The translations under genes and the position numbers were made by a program. A DNA stretch of 64,000 bases from Cristatella mucedo (lineage: Eukaryota; Bryozoa; Phylactolaemata; Cristatellidae): assembly GCA_009760855.2 (NCBI GenBank), contig WPIO01000004.1:3230501-3294500 (forward strand). The letters are read 5' to 3'. This document shows, piece by piece, positions 22,340 to 64,000 of this stretch (positions are counted from its first letter, which is position 1; each line of letters starts with the position of its first letter). Under the pieces are notes generated by a model. The model had not been told where the DNA came from, did not search any database, and saw only the letters and a program-made list of their open reading frames with translations.

Positions 22340-23250
22340 CCAGATGGAAATCTCGCATTGGCATCGAGGATCGGTCGCGGCGAAAGCAGACGCGCGCCGA
22401 TCTCACGACATAACGACGCGAAGCCTGCTCGGGTGTAATCCGGGCAGCAGCAGCGGCGGGCGGCGGGCGGGAGGGGGGGCTGGCGGAACGCTAACCTCAC
22501 CCCGGCCGACCGGTGAGCGAAAGTGTCCGGCGAGCGGTCGCCGACTCGATCCTGCGCGCCGGCAGCTAAACGAGCCTCCGCGCCGACCAATGGGACGGGC
22601 GGCAACTAGCATGCTCCTATAAACGTCCAGGGGTGTGTAAACGGGCGTCGCGTCAATAGCTGCCGGATGAAAGCGGCGAGGTCACCGGCAGAGGCGGCTG
22701 TACGCCTGCTCCAAGGCAATGACCTTCAGACTAGGTCAAAGTAGTAGCGCCGCACATGCGCCCGCCACTTCCGTGCCGTGGTAGTAGAGGTCCTGCCAGC
22801 GGAGTCCCGCTGAACCTGCTGATCCTCGGTGACCAGGTCCGCGGCTTGAAAGAAGTAGGCGTGAGCGAGCATTCGTCGGCTCTTCCTTTTCTGAGTGCAG
22901 CCTGATTTATGGTCGCGCTCTACTTGGCCCCCTAAAGCTGTTCGAAGCGGAGTGGTTGGCGCTAGGCGGGACCGCCGGCGAGCCGGCTTGGGCCGCCCGG
23001 GTTCCCTCACGCGAGTGCCTGACGACCGCTTCCGTCGAGCTTGCAGCGCGGCACGAAGCGCGAGAGAGGCGCGGCCGTGGCAGACGTGCGCTTACGTTCA
23101 GAGTCTGTGCGCCTCTGCAGCTAGGTACGACGGTGTCTGGTACCATCAGTGCTGTTCTTTTCAAGAACCGCCGCCGTGCCCCTCGACCGGTCGGTACCCC
23201 CTTTTTACTTTGCCTGGCGTGGCTGCTGCACGTGAGCTTGCGACCCGTCC
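22340..23250. other. CpG-rich block upstream of Miro
   Basis: Marked GC and CpG enrichment between the divergent genes; it holds the candidate promoter at 22587-22623. Open frames on both strands here reflect base composition. Probably the 5' region of Miro transcripts and perhaps of the WD40 gene. Confidence 0.5.
22587..22623 (+). promoter_or_regulatory. Miro: Candidate Miro core promoter (CCAAT box and TATAAA)
   Basis: CCAAT at 22587-22591 and TATAAA at 22618-22623, in plus orientation inside the CpG-rich block. Transcription would start near 22650, leaving an untranslated first exon spliced to the acceptor at 24506. No donor was fixed. Confidence 0.35.
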
Positions 23251-24506
23251 GCCGGGTTTGTATCACCTGCTAGCTGCCTCGAACCTCAAGAGTTTTCGCA
23301 GACTGCCGATAGTAGCTTAGACCCACCTGCCGATAGCGTAGACCCACCTGAAATACCAGAAACAAGCCGTGCGTGACTGCGTGACCTCTGAACAAGAATC
23401 TGGTTTTCTTATGGTGACGATTGTATTTACGCGGCATACGTAGCCTACCGAGTGTGACTACTTTCAAGTGTCGCAGCATTGCAACTGCGTATGCCAACCA
23501 TGCTGTTCCCCTTGTTAATCTAGGAGCTCGTGTTTCAGTCCGAGAGGCGCATCCGTTGACGTCACTTCGTGTGCACGTCTAACCGTTGCTGCATTTGTCA
23601 CGCAGACCTTTACGTGAAATGTTTTGGGTGAATTTTTTTTACGATTATTCACAACTCGTAGGTGCTTCTAGTATGGCATAGTAACCCGGGCTTGTTGATT
23701 TGAGCGGCCAATGTTCATTTACATGCTATCCTCACAGCGCTTAGTGAGCCGAGCTTTCGTATCTGTAGTCATAGGGTCTGCCGCAGCAGCAGTCGAGCCT
23801 TGACTGCTCAACAGCACCTGCTTTGCACTGTTCAAACAGCCGCAGTGAGTTTTGCGCACGATGCTTCGATCGCAATATCGTTACTCTACATGCAACTCCG
23901 GGACAGAGCGCTTGAGTTCTTCTCTTATGTCATTGTGAAATGCTTCCATCATTGTATCTGTGGTTATTATTATTTGTTGTGCAACCGACATTCGTTCAGG
24001 CGTGATGTGCGAATATGCTGGGTCTCTATTTTAAGTTTCTGATTCGGCTTAGATGCGCTTTGCCGAACTGAGCTAGCTTTTCTTTTATTGCCCCCTTCGT
24101 CCTCCGTGGCCACGCTGCGTAGCCTCTGTGAGGCTGATGACTGTGCGCAAGCTCTGTGATTCGCGAGGAGACCTCTGTCGTGCACTACTGCGCAATGCTG
24201 TCCTGCCTGGTGCGCTGTAGCCGTCGTCGCGGCCTGCCAGTTGCCAATTCCCACGTGCCATTTTGAAGGTAACTAGAGACGATTGAAAATGAACCACTGC
24301 CACATCTGGTGTTAGACAGCATACCAACTTGGAATACATCATCAGGATCCGCGGCAGCGCACATTGCGCTGAGCATCGTCGTCGTCTGGTTCAGGTCAGT
24401 CTGTAGCCTGACAACCCGGTCGCGTTTGTCCAGCTGCTGCTGTCAGCCTGTACGACTGACAGCCCAAGGTTGGGTCTCAAAGGATCTGCTTGATCTCTCT
24501 TCTCAG
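23251..24506. other. Sequence upstream of Miro exon 1, nothing recognised
   Basis: No repeat or coding signature; probably an intron of the Miro 5' UTR. Confidence 0.4.
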
Positions 24507-24511
24507 GTCAC

Positions 24512-56050
<31,539 letters not shown>

Positions 56051-56200
56051 ATGTGCTTTGGAAGCTGCATGAACGCGTAGAGAACCAATGCTAGCCCAAG
56101 GTATCGAGGAAACCGTTTGGAGTTTACGGCAGAGATGAGATTGCAAACGCTATCGTGATGCTTGACTCGTGTCGTGATTGAATAAATGTGGAAGAAAATT
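56051..56200 (+). promoter_or_regulatory. Miro: Miro 3' UTR with poly(A) signal
   Basis: A canonical AATAAA lies at 56181-56186, 131 bases after the Miro stop codon, on the right strand. Cleavage would be expected 10-30 bases later. Confidence 0.65.
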
Positions 56201-56789
56201 CCCTGCTTTCTTTGCCTCGGAACGGCAGACGAAAAGGATACTGTTTTGTGTTTGCAGGCTTGATGCCGTGCAGTCACTTACCCGTGGGTACCGATTCGCC
56301 GGGCGCCCGCCAGCACGCGCGAGCAAGACCCTCACCTCACTGGTTCGACTAGCTGGGTGCTGGCGCACTCTCGCCGCCGAGGTCGTCGTCGCACAGAGAG
56401 CATGAATGAGAAAGCGACTTTCTTACAAGAGTCCGATTTACCTTGGCGCTAAACGTCTTAGTTGCATACCCCAGCACCAGAGAAAAAGAAGAATGCATCA
56501 CTAAGCTCCCGAAAATGGAACTTACATTGTCGACCACCACAGACCCTAAGTCGTTTCAATTCACCCATTTTGACAGACGAGTAGATCGCCTCTCGCACCG
56601 AACTCGCTTCGGACATGCGAAGCGTGCGACAGTTATCCGGAGGCAGAAATCGATCTACACTTGCGAAGGGCACCTTAGCAGCTGGGCTGGCTGGGTCTTC
56701 CTTGATTGCCTGCTGCAAGCAGGCGATAGATGCCGAAGCTTTTCTGACGCCTTATGCCTGTAAATCAGCCGACCTTCACTCTTACTTAT
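56187..56789. other. Intergenic after Miro, small CpG-rich patch
   Basis: 56280-56400 is CpG-rich. On the minus strand a consensus donor (GTAAGTG) follows CGGTACCCACGG near 56285. No acceptor or family could be paired with it. Confidence 0.35.
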
Positions 56790-57595
56790 TTTCTAAAACT
56801 AAACGATGATAAAACTAACTTACTAGTTATGGGCAAACCCAGTGTGATTCAGAGATTGGAAAGGCTGACTCTCAAAATTGGCTCTGCCAGCATATCTCCT
56901 GTCGGATCAGCTCGTAATCTAGGTGTCATATTCCAAAGCGACCTCTCGTTAGACGACCATATCAGCTCCACAGTTAAATCTGCGTATTTTCAGCTTCATA
57001 ACATTACTAAAATTCGGGCTTGTTTAGATAAGGATACCACGTCCAAGTTGGTCCATGCATTTGTGACATCCCGTCTCGACTTCTGTAACTCACTGCTTAC
57101 TGGCCTACCAGCATGTGCGATCATGCGATTGCAGCTGGTGCAAAACTCTGCAGCTAGGCTTGTCTTTCGTGAGCATCGCAGTTGCCACATCAGACCGCTT
57201 CTTTCGGACCTGCACTAGCTCCCAAGCAGCTTTTCTAGCACAAATCGTAGCGCCTCGAACCAACTTCAAATAATTTGGAGACCATAATTTGGAGTCAGTT
57301 CGTATGCTCCCAAAGCCCGGAACTCACTCCCGACTCCGATCTCCTGACTTGAGGACATTTAAAAATAAAATACAACGTGCCAGTTTCTCACTCCATTTAG
57401 TGGCACTTATGACTCGTCCTTTGTATGCTTATACGTGCTCACACTATGCATACTACCACTAGCCTTATTTACATGTTCACAATGTGTAAGTTACCTCTAA
57501 CCTTAACCACGTTATGCTTGTTTACATAGTAAAGTGCCTAGAAAGAGATTAAGTTCTCTGAAGGTGCTATACAAATTTATTATTACTATTAGTCT
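56790..57595 (+). mobile_element. LINE 3' copy with RT thumb/C-terminal frame
   Basis: 56754-57218 encodes LKLNDDKTNLLVMGKPSVIQ, RNLGVIFQSDLSLDDH, KSAYFQLHNITKIRACLDKD, FVTSRLDFCNSLLTGL and a stop. After it the coding region is scrambled near 57215-57290 (internal loss); then 3' UTR and the tail AAGTGCCTAGAAAGAGATTA with ATT repeats. Confidence 0.88.
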
Positions 57596-59169
57596 CACTA
57601 CTGCACAGCAGTTTATTTAATAGTTCTGGCGGCTGTCATAAACAGAATGGTACAGATTTAAGTGGTTCTATATTTATGAGAACTTTTCGTTGTCAATGCC
57701 ACAGTCCTTATATCCTAGGGATGTACAATGCTTCGCATATGAAGCCGACTCACTAAGACTATACAATCTCGTACAGGAATGGTAGCTTGGAATAATGTAT
57801 ACAATTGTTTGCTTTTCTTTGCAAACAGTGTAAATTTGCTATTGAGCTTTTAATGACCGATACGGTCAAAAGGTCTGCCTTGGCCTAGCTGGGTTCAAAA
57901 AGAGTGAGATGTTACTAGCAGGCCTATTCTCTCGTGCATGTAAGCCAACTTTTGTTATTACATTTTGGCTTTGCGCAAGATTCTGAAAGCAATGAACTTT
58001 CAGATCTATTGAAACTTGTAACAGCTTAACTGAAAATGCATGCCCTGCTAAAACTGGAATCGTATCCGCATTTAATACTGGCTGCATAATTCGGGTTTGT
58101 AGGTTCATAATTCGTGTTGTATGTGTACTATTCTGTAATGAGACTTTTTCTTTTCAGGTTTGTACCTGTACACGTACTGCCTATATGTGCAGGGCAAATT
58201 GCTGCCGTCGCATTAAAACATCTTATCGGTATAGCAGGGAACTTTGAGTTAGCAAAATGTACGATTGCTGCATCGTATGGATCGTGTGGCCATCTTGATT
58301 GGTTAGCTTATATGGGCTTCTCACGGCTTAAAGTGACTCCTACCGTAGTGTTTGTATCCTTTGAATTAAGCTTTACGTGAATGAATTAAATAAGGATTAC
58401 AAAGTAGTCAAGATTTATGGGTTTTTAAAGCGACACGGAATCGGTGAGGACATATGGAAAAAAGAAATTAAATTGGCAAATTATTTGTAGACAGCCTGCT
58501 CTTTCATTTCTGCTTGGACAGTTTTTATCTGGTTTGTAGAATACTTACTCTACTTTTTTATTGCTCTTTTTTTTGCTTCGAACGGGTCACGCAGCACATA
58601 CCTTGTAAAGAATAAAATGTTCTTGGTTGAACCCAAAGCTCGATTGATTCAAAGATTCACAGCATCATGGAATCAATGCGTTATCACGAAATTAAACAGC
58701 TAGACATATATTTTGCCGTCTCAGCACTTAACCCGAAAACTCCAATGCGAGGTCAGACATCTTAGCAGGTCAGACTTCAGCCTGGGGCGTCACGTGGGCA
58801 TAGACGGATCCCAGGCTACCTCATCATCTGAGCGAATCGGTTAAACAAATGATGGTCCGATCCCACGAACTACTTGGCTCGCAAGACGTAAAGCTATTCG
58901 ATGCAATGGTTAACCTAAGGATGTCTCCAGGTCTTTCTTCACAACTAGGACTCATGTAGATGTGCGTGCGCTTTTTTTGGTTGTCCGAATCGTCTCTCGC
59001 TTGGCTTGCCAATAGCACCTTATCCCGAGCATATATCCAACTATTAGGAGTGCGACGTCTTGAGCCCAGTCGGCTTTGCGTAAGACCTGCACTGAAAGAC
59101 ATGATCGGTAGTTTTTCCGTATAGAATGTTAGCTTGTGCATCTTAGCCTAACAGTAAAGTGCACAGACT
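57596..59169. other. Intergenic, nothing recognised
   Basis: AT-richer sequence with short unrelated open frames; no repeat family identified. Confidence 0.45.
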
Positions 59170-59325
59170 TCCCCCTAACCATGTTATTCATTTTGTTTGT
59201 TTTTCAAGCATGATTTTACTTACCATTCAATTGCATTTCCCTTTGCAGCAAATGTAAAGCGCCTAGAAAGAGATTAAGTTCTCTGAGGGCGCTTTATCAA
59301 GTACATTATTATTATTATTGTTCCT
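59170..59325 (+). mobile_element. LINE tail copy, 5'-truncated
   Basis: CCCCTAACCATGTTATTCAT, AAGCATGATTTTACTTACC, GCAGCAAATGTAAAGCGCC, (ATT)n; consensus-like. Confidence 0.85.
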
Positions 59326-59489
59326 GAACAAGGTCGTAGGTCCAAGTTCTGGATCGGGCTTAATAATAATAATAATAATAAACTAACAATAATTAATAAT
59401 AATAATAACCATTATATAAAGACACATTTTGTACGCTAAGAGAATTACATATTGTTCTGGGAAATTTGAATTTTTTATGCTTTAATTCC

Positions 59490-59545
59490 TGGGAATGCCG
59501 CTACGGCTCTTCTGCTGCTATATAAATGAGTCGTTGAATCGGCCG
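59490..59545 (+). mobile_element. SINE-B tail fragment
   Basis: GCCGCTACGGCTCTTCTGC, TATATAAATGAGTCGTTGAA. Confidence 0.55.
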
Positions 59546-59704
59546 ATGCTGACTTTTGATTTTAGTGCAATTCTAGGTTCGCGTAGCGTAACTCGGCAGC
59601 CAGCTATCAATGGGGCAGTTAGATCGACCACTGAATCCGAGGAATTCAGCCACGTCACGTCTACTAAAACAGCTGTGTTGGATAGGGATCAACCAGTATG
59701 TAGC

Positions 59705-60220
59705 TAGACTTGCCTGTCGTGAACAGTCATATTACACCACTTCTTATTGACCTTCGAGGGCACCCCATCATAGCAACTCATCGACTTCAAAGGTTTCATC
59801 GCTCACTTTTAGGTCCTTCATTCTCTTGCTCTGACCTAAGTATCCAAACTAAGTCCCCAATTAGGCTACGTATCGTAGCACCGGCCCTTCTGACTAAAGT
59901 TGTTTAGCTGTGCCTCTGACCGTATATTATATAACCTCAAATCCTTTGGGGAAATTAATTCATACGCTCCCAAAGCCTGAAAACCACTCCCGACTAACGT
60001 CACGAGTCCTTATTGTCACCGTTTCATTTAAAAAGAAACGAAAAGCCCACCCGTTTCATACACCACTAGCTATGTCGGTGTGAATTGAATTGTGTGCTCA
60101 TGCACGCTGAAGCTGCTTGTTATCGCTAGCTAATTGGTGTACTTTCTTAACACATATTTCAAGTACCTAGAACGAGATTTAGTTTTCTTAAGGCCCTACG
60201 TATATCTTGTAATTATTCTT
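59705..60220 (+). mobile_element. Old LINE 3' copy
   Basis: AGCTAGACTTGCCTGTCGTG, ATTACACCACTTCTTATTGA, TACGCTCCCAAAGCCTGA, AAGTACCTAGAACGAGATTT; heavily decayed. Confidence 0.7.
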
Positions 60221-61564
60221 ATTGCACAACAAGTATCAGAGAGGCAGAGGGATGGGATGGGGTGCGATAGAGGAGTAGATAGACGAGACAGAGTGAGGGC
60301 ATGTGAGAAAGAGAGCTGAGACAGAGTCAGAGTGAAACTGACAGACTGACAGAGCTTTATCCAGCTATTTTTTCTAAAGACCTTCGGCAAACAATACGCT
60401 GATCTGCAGGGCCAGACTGAGAAGCTACTACTGCTTACAATCCGTAGGCCTTTTGTTGCCGATTCCTTTTCAGCCGCTCTTCTACTTCTAATTAAGGCAC
60501 TCGACGATCCTTCGAACTCTGTCAGCCTAAGGCTAAGAACTAATCGAACACAGCTGAAGAATCTTTGAGTTTTCCTCTGCATATGTGGCAAGAAATGACG
60601 AAGATCTGAATTTTAAAACCAGACAAGAACTGACCAAGCCAAAGCGAAAGAAAATACTTACAAATGGCGTGCTATTTTAATTCGTACTTTCTCACCCTGG
60701 TGGCGTCGGCCACAATGTTGCACCACCCAAATGCATTATTCTTTGCTCATTCCTTCCGATTGCCATCTGGTCCGACGTGTTATAACAAGCTTCAACAGTC
60801 TATGAGTCTTTCTGCCTCAGTTCACACGTTCAAGCCCCTAGGCCTACTCAAGACCCACATTAACCCAGTTTTCGCTCGCTATCGGCGCCCCTTTGTCCCC
60901 AATTTGATCTCATGCGAGGATTTCGTTCTTTCGGCAACGTGATTCTGTTTCCTCCTTCAATATTACACTTGAATGTAAAATTACAATGCACCTCAAGTCT
61001 GTTGACATCGATGCTACCTGTAGCCAACTTGCACTCTGTGCCCTTCTACTTAACCCCTCTACCAACCTCCACTGCTCGATGCAGGTCACTGCTGCTAAAC
61101 GGCTCAGCTAGCCAGCTTCCTAGATGGGATGGAAACTCGTCTAAATAACCTGTTCGACCTCACTCAGTCGTTCGGTTTACGACTGACATGCAAAACCGAG
61201 GAATACTAAGCAAAGGATTGAAAAGGTCGCCGAAAAGTTGGAATTCAATGGTCCGCAGAATGCCTTTTGAAGATGGTTAGGATTAATAGGTTGCACCAAC
61301 CCAGCGTAATTTTACATTTTGTAGGACAATAGTAACTGATCAATAGCACAAAATTAGTAACGTCCACCATCTGCTACCACCATCATCGCAGACTGCTACC
61401 ACCATCTTTGCCTTGCTGCTGCTCTTTCGTTTTCTCCACATCTCTATTGAACTCTAAGCCACGCTAAAAAATTATCCAACATATGAACCTCTTGACCCTG
61501 TCCCGACGGCTCTCCTAACATTAGGTGCATTAGGCTGCCTCGCGTAACGTATTTTATGCCCCAG
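60221..61564. other. Intergenic, nothing recognised
   Basis: Short purine-rich run near 60235-60350; other open frames lack any signature. Confidence 0.4.
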
Positions 61565-62010
61565 GTTAATAACAATAATAATGCACTTGATAAAGGGCTC
61601 TCGGAGAACTCAATCTCTCTCTAGGTGTTTTACATTTTGCTGCAAAGGAAACACGATCGAATGGTTAGTGTTAGCATGCTCTATAAACAGCATGAATAAC
61701 ATGGTTATGGGTGAAATGCATGGGGTCAGCATGCAAGTGTGGTTAGAGGCCGCATGCAAAAGCGTCGGCACGCATAACCACAATAAGAACGAATCGCAGG
61801 GATCCACTAAATGCTCTGATAAATAAGTTATAAGTCGATAGATGTCGTGACGCAAGTCAAGAGTGAGTTCCGAACTTTGGGAGCATACAAACTAAAGGCA
61901 CGGCCTCCAAAGGATTTGAGGCTTGTAGGCGTAGGTCAATAGTTAGATTCCGAAAAGCGAATGGTTACCGATGAAGTCCCTCACCCTCTGAAACTAGCTG
62001 CAGTCACTGT
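61565..62010 (-). mobile_element. LINE 3' copy, decayed
   Basis: AATGCACTTGATAAAGGGC, AATCTCTCTCTAGGTG, TTTGCTGCAAAGGAAACACG, and RT C-terminal region (GAGTTCCGAACTTTGGGAGC). Confidence 0.78.
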
Positions 62011-62031
62011 TAATACGGCGTCATTATGCTT

Positions 62032-62303
62032 GGAGACAGCAGACTTTCTGCTATGGGCACTGTGCCCATAGCAGGAATTTCAAAATGGTAGCCAGCATAT
62101 GCAAACTGTAAACCCCAAACCCTAAATTCAAAGCCCTGGACCCAAAACTCCACGAGCCCTAAACACTAAACCCCAAATCCTGAAACTTAAACAGACAAGA
62201 TATTCCAAACCGTGTTTTAAATAAAATTTAAACAGACGCTGGTTGGCACGATACAACTTCCCGCTATGGATATGATGCCCGTAGCATAAAGTCGTCTGTC
62301 TCG
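62032..62303. mobile_element. Putative MITE with long inverted ends and telomere-like core
   Basis: Arms 62032-62083 (GGAGACAGCAGACTTTCTGC, TATGGGCAC) and 62253-62303 (TATGATGCCCGTAGCATAAA, GTCGTCTGTCTC) are imperfect inverted repeats of about 50 bp. The core (62105-62200) is a string of CCCTAAA/CCCCAAA-like words. The family is not identified. Confidence 0.55.
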
Positions 62304-62429
62304 ATGCGTAGAAAAGGAAGGCTTACTAGTTAGTAGTCAGGCTACTCATTAAAAAGCCGACCCCTAGACAGGAGAGCGGAAGTAATTTTTTTTTAAGTTT
62401 TCCGTCTGTCACTCTTATGCAAGACACTT

Positions 62430-62930
62430 GACGAGTGGCGGCCCATCGCTCTAACGATCACATCGGTTCATCCAATTTTGCCGGTCAATTCTAATTAGGA
62501 TCGAGAACGAATCACTCTATAGAAACTGCTCTTCTTGGGGCTACCAATCAACTACTGATGATGTTATCACGAGAGATCCTCTGCTACTGCATTTGACACA
62601 ACTGACCACTGGATCCTTTTGGAATGCCTCTCGTCATGTCCAGTTAGCTCGGGTAGTACTAAATTGGGTTAGGACTGAGATATTGAGTGTAAGTACGCCT
62701 GTAAATGGCTATGGTCTTAGGTCCGTGTGGCTATCGAAGCTGCATCTGCCAGTTTCATCGCCAAACACAATCTTTACTTTCCGTTGGATGCCGATTACAC
62801 AGTTCTACTTCTACCTATCACAGAAACCTTCTTATCCTTGCCTTGGACTCTACATCCCTTGCAACGTGCATCGAAGACCTTCGAATTAATGGATGGCCAC
62901 TAACTTCGTAACCCTAACCGACGAAGCAAT
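62430..62930 (+). mobile_element. LINE reverse-transcriptase relic
   Basis: Frames around 62580-62720 read like the RT block FDTIDHxILLxRL..VLNWxRSYL (seen here as TTDHWILLEC across a frameshift, VVLNWVRTEI). RPIAL near 62440 fits an upstream RT block. Dead. Confidence 0.55.
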
Positions 62931-63144
62931 CACTAGTAAAAAGTAAACGAGTACCAGCCAAAAAAGGCCTCATTCCATGAAAGCATTGTCTTAACAGTCA
63001 AGACGGCCTTTTTTCGACAAAAGAACATAAACCACATCAGGAATGTTAGCTCATCAGTCGATTACCGCAACTCCCTTTATTCCGGACACCAGGCCTATTG
63101 CCCTTACCTCATCACGTTCATCAACAGCTCCTTACTGTCTATCG

Positions 63145-64000
63145 CAGTAGTTCCCAGCCTTCCTAAGGATGCAGTCAAATCAGCCTATTTTCAGCTTCAT
63201 AACATTGCTAAAATTAGGGCTTGTTTAGATAAGGATACCACGTCCAAGTTGGTCCATGCATTCGTGACATCTCGTCTCGACTTCTGCAACTCATTGCTTA
63301 CTGGCCTACCAGCATGTGCGATCAGGCGATTGCAGCTGGTGCAAAACTCTGCAGCTAGGCTTGTCTGTCGTGAGCGTCGCAGTTGCCACATTACTCCACT
63401 TCTCGCCGACCTGCACTGGTTACCAGTCAAGCAACGGATTGACTTCAAGGTTTTGTCGCTCACTTTTAGGTCTCTTCATTCTATGGCTCCAGCCTATCTT
63501 TCAGATATACTACCCCATCAGGCAAAGCATCGTACCACTCGCTTTTCGGAATCCAACAGTCTAGGAATACCTCGTACAAACCTTAAATCCTTTGGAGACC
63601 GTGCATTTAGCTCGTATGCTCCCAAAGCCTGGAACTTCCTCCCAACCTGCGTCAGAACATCCCCTGACCTGACCACATTTAAAAGAAACTTAAAAACACC
63701 TATTTAGGACAGCATTTAGTGGGTCCTTGTGATTCGTCCTCGATGTGCTTATGCGTGCTGACACTGTTCATGCTGCCACCAACCACATTTGCATGCTGAC
63801 CCAGTGTATGTAACCCCTAACCATGTTATTCATTTTGTTCGTTTTTCAAGCATGATTTTACTTACTATTCTATTGCGTATCACTTTGCAGCAAATGTAAA
63901 GCGCCTAGAAAGAGATTAAGTTCTCTGAGGGCGCTTTATCAAGTGCATTATTATTATTATTATGCGACCCCTTAATAGGGCTTGAGGCGACCCCAATTAT
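63145..64000. mobile_element. Second SPIN-like hAT MITE, interrupted by a LINE, cut by window end
   Basis: Left piece 63145-63172 (CAGTAGTTCCCAGCCTTCCT, AAGGATGC). Right piece from about 63962 (GCGACCCCTTAATAGGGCTT, GAGGCGACCCCAATTAT) continues beyond the window. Same family and same left-end arrangement as 49449-49909. Confidence 0.7.
63173..63961 (+). mobile_element. LINE 3' copy, near consensus, inside the MITE
   Basis: 63249-63707 is a 152-residue open frame (MVHAFVTSRLDFCNSLLTGL, LHWLPVKQRIDFKVLSLTF, AFSSYAPKAWNFLPTCVRTS, KTPI, stop). 3' UTR, the hairpin tail AAAGCGCCTAGAAAGAGATT and (ATT)n follow. Truncated at its 5' end next to ATGC, repeated at the right junction. Confidence 0.92.

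Noticed and set aside
22403-22612. Alternative first coding exon of the WD40 gene (minus, about 22.5 kb)
   Set aside because: It has a phase-compatible donor, but its ATG sits about 10 bases beyond a TATA-like word, the encoded sequence is Arg/Pro/Gly-rich composition noise, and 17107-16987 is closer and cleaner.
56285-56368. First exon of a minus-strand gene after Miro
   Set aside because: A good donor and CpG patch exist, but no second exon or homology could be found.
62105-62200. Interstitial telomere
   Set aside because: CCCTAAA/CCCCAAA words are too degenerate and short, and lie inside an inverted-repeat element.

Overview
The window is nuclear DNA from an animal, most likely an invertebrate; I cannot place it further. 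Genes are split into short exons with GT-AG introns. Non-coding space is filled with two tRNA-derived SINE families, 5'-truncated non-LTR retrotransposons, cut-and-paste transposon relics and very long microsatellites. There is no sign of bacterial, organellar or viral organisation.

Two protein-coding genes can be reconstructed exon by exon, arranged head to head. On the minus strand (17107 down to 5553) an eight-exon gene encodes a 373-residue WD40 protein whose repeats add up to about seven blades, i.e. one complete beta-propeller. I do not recognise it as a named family member. On the plus strand (24512-56050) an 18-exon gene encodes Miro (RHOT), the mitochondrial Rho GTPase that anchors mitochondria to motor adaptors and senses calcium. 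The joined reading frame is 623 residues, with both GTPase domains, both EF hands (E208 and E328 at the same residue numbers as in human Miro1) and the C-terminal tail anchor. The 7.4 kb between the two start codons includes a CpG-rich block near 22.3-23.3 kb with a CCAAT/TATA arrangement that could be the Miro promoter.

Layout: 1-5.5 kb is intergenic repeat debris, with a hAT MITE inside an old LINE and an RFX-type palindrome. 5.5-17.1 kb is the WD40 gene. 17.1-24.5 kb is the divergent intergenic region. 24.5-56.05 kb is Miro; its introns hold most of the microsatellites (CTG tracts on both sides of exon 3, about 900 bp of CT/CCCTCCAAT before exon 4, a 34-copy 19-bp minisatellite just after exon 7), LINE copies and a SPIN-like hAT MITE split by a SINE. 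56.05-64 kb is intergenic and rich in LINE fragments. It ends in a second SPIN-like MITE, which a LINE has split at nearly the same internal position.

SINE family A and the LINE share their 3' tail (a hairpin followed by AT-rich repeats), so the SINE probably uses the LINE's reverse transcriptase. SINE family B has a different tail. I found no convincing third host gene, no functional tRNA gene and no CRISPR array.
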